Source of the DNA: MGML01 sp964493985
GTDB taxonomy: Bacteria; Chloroflexota; Dehalococcoidia; Dehalococcoidales; UBA2162
Length of the DNA stretch: 39,875 nucleotides
Assembly: GCA_964493985.1 (NCBI GenBank)
Contig: CAZBQL010000021.1
Span: 1 to 39,875, forward strand
Direction: 5' to 3'
Positions 7,099 through 15,389 of this stretch are shown piece by piece. The first letter of the stretch is position 1, and every line of letters starts with the position of its first letter. The notes beneath the pieces are model-generated. The model worked only from the letters and a program-made list of their open reading frames with translations, was not told the DNA's origin and did no database searches. The position numbers and the translations under genes are program-made.

Positions 7099-7140
7099 CA
7101 CGCTTAAATCAAGCGTGACGTCAAGCAGATTCAGCTTGAC
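7099..7140 (+). promoter_or_regulatory. Two tandem inverted repeats, likely operator
   Basis: CACGCTT/AAGCGTG (7099-7117, five-base spacer) and GTCAAGC/GCTTGAC (7120-7140, seven-base spacer) are both perfect seven-pair repeats. The element TCAAGC recurs at 7109 and 7121 in the same direction, 12 bases apart, and as GCTTGA at 7134. The second repeat overlaps the -35 of the promoter for the enoyl-CoA hydratase operon, so a repressor site is more likely than a terminator; no T-tract follows. Confidence 0.6.
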
Positions 7141-7164
7141 ACCGAAATAGGGCTTTGTTAAAAT
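7136..7164 (+). promoter_or_regulatory. Near-consensus sigma-A promoter for the beta-oxidation operon
   Basis: TTGACA (7136-7141), a 17-base spacer and TAAAAT (7159-7164). It is among the best promoters in the window and lies about 55 bases before the first start codon. Confidence 0.75.
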
Positions 7165-7218
7165 CAACGCAGTAACCCCAACCAGAATTTCCGCAATATT
7201 TTGTCAAGGAGTCCCATC

Positions 7219-7983
7219 ATGTCTGTCGACTACGAAAAATCAGATAGGATCGCTATCATTACCATTAACCGCCCCGAAGCTCATAACGCGATAAATGTGC
7301 AAACGTGGAAAGAGTTAAATGAAGCGCTCGTCAAATTGCGTGATGATCCTGAAGTCTGGGTTGGGATCATCACCGGTAGTGGAGAAAAGGCATTCTGTGC
7401 AGGGGCTGACGTATCGGAAACTCTACCCTATATGAAGGAAAATCACCACCTTTACTGGCCTTCCGCTCCGAAGTACGGACTGGACATTTATAAACCTCTC
7501 ATTGCCGCCGTTAATGGTGTCGCACTTGGAGGAGGGATGGAAATAGCTCTTGCCTGTGACATAAGGATAGCCTGTGATAAAGCCAGATTCGGCACGCCGG
7601 AAGTAACCCTTGGTGTAATACCCGGTTGGGGAGGGACTCAAAGACTCCCTCGAATGATACCCTGGGCAAAAGCAGCGGAAATGGTCCTTATGGGTAAACA
7701 GTTAACCGCTGACGAAGCCTACAGGATAGGTCTTATCAACCAGGTAGTAGCGAGAGAAAATCTTATGACTGAATCAATGGCATGGGCGGAAGCTTTATGT
7801 AAGGTAGGTCCTCTTGCCGTCCGGGCTGCAAAAGAAGCAATGCTCAGGGGTTACAGCATGCCCCTTGAAGATGGACTGCAGCTTGAAGGTTCCTTTTTCG
7901 ATTATCTTCTTAATACCGAAGATTCTAAAGAAGGAACCTCTGCTTTTCTTGAAAAAAGAAAGCCTGATTTCAAAGCAAAATAA
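7219..7983 (+). CDS. Enoyl-CoA hydratase/isomerase family protein
   Basis: A 254-residue crotonase-fold protein that would hydrate trans-2-enoyl-CoA to 3-hydroxyacyl-CoA. The oxyanion-hole motifs are visible: ITGSGEKAFCAGADVSE (about residues 54-70) and VNGVALGGGMEIALACD (about 97-113). The catalytic Glu region is GTPEVTLGVIPGWGGTQRLPR. The ATG at 7219 follows AAGGAG; the upstream TTG at 7201 would include that site and is rejected. It is followed by a 3-hydroxyacyl-CoA dehydrogenase and a thiolase, which gives three consecutive steps of beta-oxidation or, in reverse, of butyryl-CoA synthesis. An acyl-CoA dehydrogenase is not in the window. Confidence 0.93.
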   Translation: MSVDYEKSDRIAIITINRPEAHNAINVQTWKELNEALVKLRDDPEVWVGIITGSGEKAFCAGADVSETLPYMKENHHLYWPSAPKYGLDIYKPLIAAVNGVALGGGMEIALACDIRIACDKARFGTPEVTLGVIPGWGGTQRLPRMIPWAKAAEMVLMGKQLTADEAYRIGLINQVVARENLMTESMAWAEALCKVGPLAVRAAKEAMLRGYSMPLEDGLQLEGSFFDYLLNTEDSKEGTSAFLEKRKPDFKAK

Positions 7984-8012
7984 GAGATTATTTATTAAGG
8001 AGAAATGCCATT

Positions 8013-8870
8013 ATGGAAATCAAGAAGGTTGGTGTTCTCGGCTTCACAGGACCCATGGGACGCGGTATCGCCCAGATATGTGCTCAGTCAGGATATGAGG
8101 TCATTGGTTCTTCGAGAAGTGTAGACCGGGCAAACAAGGCAATAAGCACCATAGACGCAGCCCTGGGAAGAAGCGTCGAGAGAGGCCGGATGTCCCAGGA
8201 AGACAAAGACGCGGCAATTGCCCACATTAAGGGTACCGCCGATATCAAGGACTTCATGGACTGCGACCTGGTAATAGAAGCAGCCGCTGAAAAACTCGAT
8301 GTTAAGAAGGAAGCCTTCGCTTCACTCGATAAGATATGCAAGGAAGATGCGATACTTGCCAGCAACACATCCGTCCTTCCCCTCGTTGAAATGGCAATGG
8401 TTACAAAGCGGCCTGAAAAAGTAATCGGCCTGCATTTCTTCAATCCGGTATCGGCGATGAAACTCGTCGAGATAATCAAACCAATTACCGTAAGCGAAGA
8501 AACAGCGGATACTTGCGTTAAATTCATCGAGTCGCTGGGGAAAACAGTCGTAGCCCTTCCCGATACACCCGGATTCATTGTAAACAGGCTTGCCGTTGGC
8601 TTTATGCTGAACGCTATTACCCTCCTGGAGAATGGTATCGCCAAGAAAGAGGATATCGACACGGCCGTCAAACTCGGTCTGAATCACCCGATGGGTCCGT
8701 TAGAGCTAGCAGACCTTATCGGCAATGATATCGTACTCGATATGGCAGATGGTATATATGAAACTCTGAAAGAGCCTCGTTATATAGCCCCCAACCTGTT
8801 GAGAAGAATGGTAGCCGCAGGATGGCTGGGACAAAAGACCAAAAAAGGATTCTATGATTACAACAAATAG
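8013..8870 (+). CDS. 3-hydroxyacyl-CoA (3-hydroxybutyryl-CoA) dehydrogenase
   Basis: A 285-residue NAD(P)-dependent enzyme that interconverts 3-hydroxyacyl-CoA and 3-oxoacyl-CoA. The N-terminal Rossmann motif is VLGFTGPMGRGIAQICAQSGY; its first glycines read GFTGPMG rather than the more common GAGTMG. The catalytic His-Glu pair lies in GLHFFNPVSAMKLVEII, and the C-terminal dimer domain has PGFIVNRL and GLNHPMGPLELADLIG. The length fits the short, single-domain bacterial form. It is 29 bases after the hydratase gene and 28 bases before the thiolase gene. Confidence 0.95.
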   Translation: MEIKKVGVLGFTGPMGRGIAQICAQSGYEVIGSSRSVDRANKAISTIDAALGRSVERGRMSQEDKDAAIAHIKGTADIKDFMDCDLVIEAAAEKLDVKKEAFASLDKICKEDAILASNTSVLPLVEMAMVTKRPEKVIGLHFFNPVSAMKLVEIIKPITVSEETADTCVKFIESLGKTVVALPDTPGFIVNRLAVGFMLNAITLLENGIAKKEDIDTAVKLGLNHPMGPLELADLIGNDIVLDMADGIYETLKEPRYIAPNLLRRMVAAGWLGQKTKKGFYDYNK

Positions 8871-8898
8871 ATTAAACAAAAAATAAAAGGAGATAAAT

Positions 8899-10179
8899 AT
8901 GGGAGAAGCGGTTATTGTTAGCGGTGTGAGGACTGCTATTGGGAATTTTGGCGGGTCATTGCAGGACGTTCCGGCTACTGAACTGGGCGCGATAACCATA
9001 AAAGGCGCTTTGAAAAAAGCCGGCCTGAGACCCGTCGCTAGACCCGAATCTATCGAAAACGCACCCGAAGCTATTAAAGAGGATGGCGTCATCGAACTGG
9101 AAAAAAAGTATGCCGACTGGGAAGATGGCCTGAAGGAAGTCGCGGTTGATGAAGTAATCATGGGTAACGTCGTCCAGGCAGGTCAGGGACAGAATGTTGC
9201 CCGTCAGGCGATGATTTATGCAGGTCTGCCAAAAGAAATAAATGCTTTCACGGTCAATAAGGTATGCGCATCCGGGATGAAATCAGTGGCGCTGGCAGCC
9301 CAGGCGATTAAAGCCGGCGATGCCGACGTGATTGTTGCCGGTGGCATGGAAAATATGAGCCAGATTCCCTATTACCTGCCTGCAGCACGCTGGGGCGCCA
9401 GGATGAATAATGTCCAACTCGTAGACGGTATGGTATATGACGGCCTCTGGGAAAAATTTTATGGCTATCACATGGGTATTACCTCCGAAAATATAATGGA
9501 AAGATTCGGCATCACCCGTGAAGAGCAGGACCGGTTCGCCCTTGAGAGTAACAACAGGGCACTGGCCGCAACAAAGTCCGGTGTTCTGAAAGAAGAAATC
9601 ATACCTGTAGAGGTTACTGTTAAACGCGAAAAGGTGATGTTCGAAATAGACGAACATCCCAGGGAAACCTCCATGGAAGCTCTCGGGAAATTGAGACCGG
9701 CTTTCAAACCCGATGGCGGAGTTACTGCAGGCAACGCATCTGCCATCACCGACGCAGCAGCAGCTCTGGTCGTCATGTCTGCAGAAAAAGCGAAGGAACT
9801 CGGTCTCACCCCCCTGGCAACCACAAAATCTTATGCATCAGGCGGTGTTGATCCGGCATACATGGGGCTGGGGGTTGTACCTGCAGCCAGGAAAGCCCTT
9901 AAACTGGCAGGTCTGACGCTGAATGATATCGACTATATCGAACTAAATGAAGCCTTTGCTTCTCAGTCACTTGGCGTGATTAGAGAACTCAATATCGATA
10001 TGAAGAAAACAAATCTACTGGGTGGCGGTATTTCACTCGGGCATCCTATCGGCTGTACCGGTGCCAGGATTATCGTTACCCTGCTGCATGAAATGGCTCG
10101 TAAGAATCACCGCTATGGTCTGGCTACTCTCTGCATCGGTGGAGGTCAGGGAATGGCTATGATTGTAGAAAGAAGTTAG
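8899..10179 (+). CDS. Acetyl-CoA acetyltransferase (thiolase) with N-terminal insert
   Basis: A classical thiolase of 426 residues that condenses or cleaves acetoacetyl-CoA and longer 3-oxoacyl-CoA. The nucleophilic Cys is in NKVCASGMKSV (about residue 122), the catalytic His in GGGISLGHPIGCTG, and the second Cys in LCIGGGQGMA near the C-terminus. NEAFA is also present. Compared with typical 390-residue enzymes it has about 40 extra residues between the first helix (KGALKKAGL) and VDEVIMGNV, rich in Glu and Lys. The gene ends the hydratase-dehydrogenase-thiolase operon and is followed by a strong terminator. The start follows AAGGAGAT. Confidence 0.95.
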   Translation: MGEAVIVSGVRTAIGNFGGSLQDVPATELGAITIKGALKKAGLRPVARPESIENAPEAIKEDGVIELEKKYADWEDGLKEVAVDEVIMGNVVQAGQGQNVARQAMIYAGLPKEINAFTVNKVCASGMKSVALAAQAIKAGDADVIVAGGMENMSQIPYYLPAARWGARMNNVQLVDGMVYDGLWEKFYGYHMGITSENIMERFGITREEQDRFALESNNRALAATKSGVLKEEIIPVEVTVKREKVMFEIDEHPRETSMEALGKLRPAFKPDGGVTAGNASAITDAAAALVVMSAEKAKELGLTPLATTKSYASGGVDPAYMGLGVVPAARKALKLAGLTLNDIDYIELNEAFASQSLGVIRELNIDMKKTNLLGGGISLGHPIGCTGARIIVTLLHEMARKNHRYGLATLCIGGGQGMAMIVERS

Positions 10180-10203
10180 TCCAGTTCTCCCATAGTAAAT
10201 ATT

Positions 10204-10250
10204 CCGAAGGGGGCAATTTATAAAGCTGCGCCCCCTTCCGGTCATTTTTC
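10204..10250 (+). terminator. Intrinsic terminator after the thiolase gene
   Basis: CCGAAGGGGGC (10204-10214) pairs with GCCCCCTTCCGG (10230-10241), with one bulged C, followed by TCATTTTTC. It closes the beta-oxidation operon. Confidence 0.8.
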
Positions 10251-10265
10251 AAATTCATCCTGAAT

Positions 10266-10274
10266 TGCTATAAT
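10266..10274 (+). promoter_or_regulatory. Extended -10 promoter for tldD
   Basis: TGC followed by TATAAT (10269-10274) matches TGnTATAAT. TTTTCA, 17 bases upstream, is a weak -35. It lies 43 bases before the tldD start codon, right after a terminator. Confidence 0.65.
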
Positions 10275-10317
10275 CAGATAGCAGCATCCCCTATTTTCTT
10301 CACGGGAGTATGTACCA

Positions 10318-11694
10318 ATGGCACATATCGATATTATCGGGCATCAACTCGCGGATACTCTGAAGAAATATAAAGCCGACTATATAGAACTCCACCTCGA
10401 AGAAAGTCAATCAAGCCATATTTCGTATCGCGGTCAAAAACTTGAATCTGTTAATAAAGGAACTTCTGTCGGTGGTAACGTCCGGGCACTGGTTAACGGA
10501 GGATGGGGATTCGTTAGCTTTAACAATCTCGGAAATCTTCCTAAAAGAGTCGAATCTGCCGTCAACCAGGCAAAACTTGTCAGCAGCGAAAATATCAAGC
10601 TTGGAGATATCGAACCTTTCGTAGATACTGTATCCGCCGGTATCGATAACAACCCTGTGTTGATCCCGCTCTCTGAAAAAAAAGAATTCCTTGATGGCTA
10701 CAACGAAATTATCTGGGGAACTCAGGGAATCCAGACATCCACGATTAATTATGGAGACGGGCAGAAAAAGTCTATATTCTTCAATACGGCGGGCAGTTAT
10801 ATAGAACAGGAGAGAATGGATGTAACTCTGAGGTTAACAGCTATCGCAACTGATGGTAATGAAGTCCAGCAGGTCGGTTTGAGCATCGGCAGCAGGGGTG
10901 ATATTACTGCGATACAGAGCCTTGATGACAAAGTAAGAGAAATGTCGGTACGAGTAGTTGAAATGCTTTCAGCCCCCCAGGTAAAAGGCGGCAGATACAC
11001 CGTTGTACTCGACCCTGTCCTTGCCGGAGTTTTTGTTCATGAAGCCTTCGGACACCTCTCCGAAGCCGATTTTGTTTATGAAAACCAGCAGATGACTGAA
11101 CTGATGACGTTAGGCAAGGAGTTCGGAAGACCTGAGTTGAATATACTGGATTCCGGTTCGGTTCCAAGGCTTCGTGGGTCCTATAAGTATGACGATGAAG
11201 GGACTCCCGCCACCAAAACCTATCTTATCAGGGAAGGAAAACTGACAGGCAGACTCCACTCAAGAGAGACCGCCGCAAAAATGAACGAAAAGCCGACCGG
11301 TAACGCACGGGCGATCAATTATCGTTTTCCACCTATAGTAAGAATGTCGAACACATATATCGAACCGGGCGCTACTTCATTTAAGGATATGATCAGTGAT
11401 ATCAAAGATGGTATTTATGTAAAGAATTGGTTCGGCGGTACCACAAGTATGGAAATGTTTACTTTCTCAGCAGGCGAGACATATATGATAAGAAACGGAA
11501 AGATAGAAGAGACAATGCGCCCTGTAGTCCTTACTGGAAACGTGTTCGAAACCCTGATGAACATAGATGCTATCGGTAACGACCTCGATATGAACCAGGG
11601 TGGAGGTTGCGGCAAGGGAGGCCAATCACCTCTTCCTGTGTCTAACGGGAGCCCGCATATCAGGATTCAGAACTGCCTGATTGGAGGTAATTAA
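10318..11694 (+). CDS. tldD: Metalloprotease subunit TldD
   Basis: Zinc-dependent protease subunit of 458 residues that acts in a TldD-TldE dimer on unfolded or small peptides. The metal-binding motif HEAFGH begins at residue 241. Other family hallmarks are the Gly-rich end (DMNQGGGCGKGGQSPLPVSNGSP) and the KNWFGGTTSMEMFTFSAGETYMIRNGKIEE strand region. The ATG at 10318 follows a weak site (GGGAG). Its stop codon is directly followed by the GTG of tldE, so the pair is translationally coupled. Known roles include microcin and CcdA processing; no peptide precursor gene is seen here, so the substrate is unknown. Confidence 0.96.
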   Translation: MAHIDIIGHQLADTLKKYKADYIELHLEESQSSHISYRGQKLESVNKGTSVGGNVRALVNGGWGFVSFNNLGNLPKRVESAVNQAKLVSSENIKLGDIEPFVDTVSAGIDNNPVLIPLSEKKEFLDGYNEIIWGTQGIQTSTINYGDGQKKSIFFNTAGSYIEQERMDVTLRLTAIATDGNEVQQVGLSIGSRGDITAIQSLDDKVREMSVRVVEMLSAPQVKGGRYTVVLDPVLAGVFVHEAFGHLSEADFVYENQQMTELMTLGKEFGRPELNILDSGSVPRLRGSYKYDDEGTPATKTYLIREGKLTGRLHSRETAAKMNEKPTGNARAINYRFPPIVRMSNTYIEPGATSFKDMISDIKDGIYVKNWFGGTTSMEMFTFSAGETYMIRNGKIEETMRPVVLTGNVFETLMNIDAIGNDLDMNQGGGCGKGGQSPLPVSNGSPHIRIQNCLIGGN

Positions 11695-12993
11695 GTGGAG
11701 AGAATTCTTAATGAAGCTAAAAAAGTTGCCGAAGAAGCCGAAGTATTCTGTATTACCTCTGAAACTACACCTGTACAGTTCGAAGCCAACCGGCTTAAGC
11801 ATGTCCAGAGCAAACAGAGTACGAATGTTGCTCTTCGAATCATAAAAGACGGCAGAATGGGATACGCCACTTCAACCAATCTTAAAGAAAGCAGGAAAAT
11901 AGTCGATTCAGCAGTTGAAACTGCGGAATTCGGTATGAAAGCTGAATTCGAGTTTCCTTCTTTAGACTCATATCCTGAAGTTGTCACCTATGATCCTGCT
12001 ATACGCCGAGTCTCTACCGACGAAATGACAAAACTCGGAGAAAAAATGATTTCTTCCGTAAGAGAAAAAACACCGGAACTACAGTGTGAAGCCAGTATTA
12101 GCAAAGGGACAGTTTCCGTACGACTGATTAACTCAAGAGGAGGTCAAGCCGACTACAGGAAGAGCGTATTCAGTCTTGGCGTCGAGGGACAGCTTATACG
12201 TGGAACCGATATGCTTTTTGTTGGAGAAGGACAGAGTTCCTGCCATCCGATCAATGATATATCCGGGGTAACTGAAATCGTGCACCAGCAGCTTGAGTTT
12301 TCCAGGAATAATACTTCTATCAAGACAGGGGAATTACCTGTGATATTTACTCCCAGGGGTGTAGCCAGCGCGCTGGCCCAACCTCTCATGGCAGGTCTAA
12401 ACGGTAAACTCGTACTTGAAGGTTCTTCACCACTGACTAACAAGCTCGGAGATAAATCTTTCGATAATAATTTCTCCATATTTGACGACCCAACGATTGA
12501 TTTTCAACCGGGCAGCCGGCCTTGTGATGATGAAGGAACGGCCAGCCAGAGAACTCCCCTTATTGAAAACGGCGTGGTCGCGAATTTCCTCTATGATCTC
12601 CAGACGGCCGCCCTTGCCGGAAAGAAAAGTACTGGTAATGGAGAAAGACATGGCAGTCTGCCTTCACCCTCAGTCAGTGCTTTTGTTGTCTCGGCTGGAA
12701 AAACTACCTTCAATGACATGGTTGCCGACATCAGAGAAGGCCTGGTTGTTGAATTTCTAATGGGAGCAGGACAGGGCAATACTCTTGGCGGAGATTTCAG
12801 CGGCAATGTTCTCTTAGGTTACAGGATAGAAAATGGTAAAATAGTAGGTAGAGTAAAAGATACAATGGTTGCAGGGAATGTTTATAAGGTCCTGAATCGT
12901 GTTGCTGCTATAGGAAGTGAGACGGTTTGGGTCGGCGGCATGATCCAGACTCCCCCTATATACTTCTCCAGCGTATCAGTATCAAGTAAGTAA
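11695..12993 (+). CDS. tldE: TldE/PmbA subunit of the TldD-TldE protease
   Basis: The non-catalytic partner of TldD, 432 residues. It lacks HExxxH, as expected, and shows the PmbA family layout: an N-terminal domain with RLKHVQSKQSTNVALRIIKDGRMGYAT, a middle beta region (IFTPRGVASALAQPL), and the C-terminal NTLGGDFSGNVLLGYRIENGKIVGRVKDTMVAGNVY stretch. It starts with GTG immediately after the tldD stop codon. The ribosome-binding site (GGAGG) lies inside the end of tldD. Confidence 0.94.
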   Translation: MERILNEAKKVAEEAEVFCITSETTPVQFEANRLKHVQSKQSTNVALRIIKDGRMGYATSTNLKESRKIVDSAVETAEFGMKAEFEFPSLDSYPEVVTYDPAIRRVSTDEMTKLGEKMISSVREKTPELQCEASISKGTVSVRLINSRGGQADYRKSVFSLGVEGQLIRGTDMLFVGEGQSSCHPINDISGVTEIVHQQLEFSRNNTSIKTGELPVIFTPRGVASALAQPLMAGLNGKLVLEGSSPLTNKLGDKSFDNNFSIFDDPTIDFQPGSRPCDDEGTASQRTPLIENGVVANFLYDLQTAALAGKKSTGNGERHGSLPSPSVSAFVVSAGKTTFNDMVADIREGLVVEFLMGAGQGNTLGGDFSGNVLLGYRIENGKIVGRVKDTMVAGNVYKVLNRVAAIGSETVWVGGMIQTPPIYFSSVSVSSK

Positions 12994-13022
12994 GTATTCC
13001 CCGTAGAGAACTAACTTTTTGG

Positions 13023-13056
13023 GTAATTTTGCCAGCTCTGGGAAACCCAAAATTAC
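13023..13056 (+). repeat. Inverted repeat between tldE and the PAC2 gene
   Basis: GTAATTTTG (13023-13031) and CAAAATTAC (13048-13056) are perfectly complementary. An alternative stem, TTTTGGGT with ACCCAAAA, overlaps the first one, so two folds exclude each other. No T-tract follows. It ends 12 bases before the PAC2 start, a place suited to control of that gene. Confidence 0.5.
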
Positions 13057-13068
13057 AGGTATGATTAT

Positions 13069-13887
13069 ATGAATGATTCAGTTAAAATTACCGCCAGACC
13101 CAAGTTAAACAAGCCTAATCTGATAGCCGCATGGCCTGGAATCGGTCATGTATCCATGCTGGTCGCAAACTACCTGGAAAAGAAACTGGAATTTAAAAAG
13201 CTGGGAGAAATTAACGCTCCCAGGTTTTTCGATCCAATCGGCATAGCGGTCAGGAATAATGTCGTTGAAGCACCCCAATTTCCACAAGGCACTTTCTCTT
13301 ACTGTAAAAACCCCGACGGCGGAAGCGATATTATCCTTTTCATCGGAGAAGACCAGCCTTCGTCGCGCGCCTATGAACTGGCCAACGCTGTACTCGATGT
13401 AGGTATCAGATTCCAGACCAGGCGTGTATATACCTGCGCTGCAGCAATAACCCGTATACATCACACCGAGCAACCCAGTGTCTGGGGAGTAGCTACTGTA
13501 CCGGAATTGCTGGAGGAACTGAATGCCCGTGATCTTAACCATAAAGGCAATCTGCAAATCTCGGGACTGAATGGACTTCTGCTGGGCGTAGCAAAGGAGA
13601 GAAATATTGAAGGCATCTGTCTTCTTGCTGAAGTACCGGGATATACTACCAGGATACAGAATCCAATAGCAGCTTATGCTATTCTTGGCGTACTTCCTGA
13701 AATGCTTGGCATCAAGGTAGATACCTCTGAAATATCGCAGGTTGCCGATGAGACAAAGAACAAGATGAAGCAGCTAGCCGCTGAAGCTATGGAAGAGTAT
13801 ATCGACCTTTTTACAGAACCCATCTGGGAACAGGATGAAGGTGATGCCGAAGGTGACGATGACTTTTACTACGAGGATGACGATTAA
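13069..13887 (+). CDS. PAC2 family protein (proteasome assembly chaperone-like)
   Basis: A 272-residue member of the PAC2 family (PF09754 type), suggested by LIAAWPGIGHVSMLVANYLEKKL near the start, FIGEDQPSSRAYELANAVLD, and the central SGLNGLLLGVAKERNIEGICLLAEVPGYTTRIQNPIAAYAILGVL. Eukaryotic PAC2 helps assemble proteasomes; the bacterial and archaeal function is unclear. The last 20 residues are strongly acidic (mostly Asp and Glu), a tail not needed for the fold. The ATG at 13069 has a poor ribosome-binding site. The stop codon overlaps the ATG of the next gene by one base. It lies downstream of tldDE. Confidence 0.85.
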   Translation: MNDSVKITARPKLNKPNLIAAWPGIGHVSMLVANYLEKKLEFKKLGEINAPRFFDPIGIAVRNNVVEAPQFPQGTFSYCKNPDGGSDIILFIGEDQPSSRAYELANAVLDVGIRFQTRRVYTCAAAITRIHHTEQPSVWGVATVPELLEELNARDLNHKGNLQISGLNGLLLGVAKERNIEGICLLAEVPGYTTRIQNPIAAYAILGVLPEMLGIKVDTSEISQVADETKNKMKQLAAEAMEEYIDLFTEPIWEQDEGDAEGDDDFYYEDDD

Positions 13888-14825
13888 TGGATTCTTCCTT
13901 GTCCGAGTCTATCGGTAAGGCAATACGCGAGTTAGTTGAAAGTGAAGAATTCCCCAGTAACACAACCCTTACCGAATTGTCCAGCCCTGGCCCGGGTGAA
14001 ATGAAACTCTTTGGAGAAATCTGGAATGAGTTAAACACTGAACGCCGGACTCAAATCATTAGCCGCCTCCTGGAACTGGCTGAAGATAATCTTGAGTTAA
14101 ACTTCGATACAATTTTCAGATATTGTCTCTCGGATCCCGAGGAAGATATCCGTTGCATGGCTATCGAAGGACTCTGGGAAAATGAAGACGCTTCTCTGAT
14201 AGGTCCTCTCATCAAACTCCTTGAAGAAGATGAATCCGACAAGGTTCAATCTGCTGCAGCAATAGCCCTGGGGAAGTATGCCCTGCTTGCAGAACTGGGA
14301 AAACTCCGGAATGAGAATACAGAAAAAGTGCGGGAAGCTCTCCTGGGTGCAATCGATGACGGGAACAAATCGACAGAAGTTATTAGACGCGTACTCGAGT
14401 CAGCTGCCCCTTTAAGTGTTCCGGACGTCCAGGAAGCAATCAATGATGCATATTGCAGTAACGATCCCGGTTTAGTAATCAGTGCTATTTATTCAATGGG
14501 TAAAAGCTGTGATATATCCTGGTTGCCCGTTCTCTTAAAAGAAACGGAAAACGATGATCCTGAGATTAGATATGAAGCAGCCGGGGCCTGTGGTGAGTTA
14601 GAGGATGAGAGGGCGGTACCAGCGCTAATAAGACTGGCAAATCGGGATGATGATATCGACGTCCGGATGGCGGCTATACAGTCACTCGGGAAAATCGGCA
14701 GTCTCTCAGCCAGAGAGTGTCTTAAGCTGTGTCTTGAAAGTCATAACGATGCTGTGAAAGAAGCTGCCGAGGAAGCCCTGCAGAAAATCGATGCGTCCGA
14801 TGATCCACTATCCTTTCGAATATAG
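13887..14825 (+). CDS. HEAT-repeat protein
   Basis: A 312-residue protein made of HEAT/PBS-lyase-type repeats. Recurring units include EEDIRCMAIEGLWENED, ESDKVQSAAAIALGKY, DPEIRYEAAGACGELEDERAVPALI and DIDVRMAAIQSLGKIG, each about 30-37 residues. Such repeats form superhelical scaffolds for protein binding. The start codon overlaps the PAC2 stop (TAATG), which indicates coupled translation and a shared task. No catalytic motif is seen. The first 60 residues are less clearly repetitive. Confidence 0.85.
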   Translation: MDSSLSESIGKAIRELVESEEFPSNTTLTELSSPGPGEMKLFGEIWNELNTERRTQIISRLLELAEDNLELNFDTIFRYCLSDPEEDIRCMAIEGLWENEDASLIGPLIKLLEEDESDKVQSAAAIALGKYALLAELGKLRNENTEKVREALLGAIDDGNKSTEVIRRVLESAAPLSVPDVQEAINDAYCSNDPGLVISAIYSMGKSCDISWLPVLLKETENDDPEIRYEAAGACGELEDERAVPALIRLANRDDDIDVRMAAIQSLGKIGSLSARECLKLCLESHNDAVKEAAEEALQKIDASDDPLSFRI

Positions 14826-14841
14826 AGGTAGGACTTCCAAT

Positions 14842-15372
14842 ATGATTTTTGGTAAAAAGTTGATTTTGCGTGAAAAAAGGACGGATGATGCCTGGAATGA
14901 TTATTCCTGGGAAACTGATCCGGAACTTTCCCGGCTCGATGCCGCACCCGTACTTACTCTGTCCTATTCCGAATACCTGGAAGAATACACCAGTGAGTTA
15001 ACCTACTATCATTCCTCAGGGAAAAGGTTTGCTATCGAAACCATCGAAGGTGAACACATCGGTAATTGTTCATATTATAATTATGATGAAGCCAGGGGTG
15101 AAACCGAACTCGGAATCATGATCGGCAACCGCGATTACTGGAACGAAGGTTACGGTACGGATGCAGTGTCCACTCTGGTAGACTATGTCTTCAATAGCAC
15201 AAAGCTTAACCGAATATATCTGAAAACACTTAATTGGAATGATCGCGCCCAGAAATGTTTCCAGAAATGCGGTTTTAACAAATACGGAGAATCAACCCGC
15301 GGCAGGTATAATTTCACACTAATGGAGATATTTCGTACTGACTGGAAAGAAAATCAGTCGGTACCTCGATAG
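14842..15372 (+). CDS. GNAT-family N-acetyltransferase
   Basis: A 176-residue acetyltransferase of the RimJ/RimL-like type. The pattern KKLILREKRTDDAWNDYSWETDPEL at the start, ETELGIMIGNRDYWNEGYGTDAV (acetyl-CoA binding; the R/Q-x-x-G-x-G/A loop is NEGYGT), and LNRIYLKTLNWNDRAQKCFQKCGF near the end are typical. The ATG at 14842 follows GAGGTAGGA. A longer in-frame start at 14791 would overlap the HEAT gene and is less likely. It lies 16 bases after the HEAT gene and faces the minus-strand synthetase gene 17 bases on. The substrate is unknown; protein N-terminal Ala/Ser or an antibiotic are both possible. Confidence 0.85.
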   Translation: MIFGKKLILREKRTDDAWNDYSWETDPELSRLDAAPVLTLSYSEYLEEYTSELTYYHSSGKRFAIETIEGEHIGNCSYYNYDEARGETELGIMIGNRDYWNEGYGTDAVSTLVDYVFNSTKLNRIYLKTLNWNDRAQKCFQKCGFNKYGESTRGRYNFTLMEIFRTDWKENQSVPR

Positions 15373-15389
15373 CGTTACTGATATCGAAC

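Noticed and set aside
7099..7140. Double terminator after the small membrane protein
   Set aside because: No T-tracts, and the second repeat overlaps a near-consensus -35 box, so an operator fits better.
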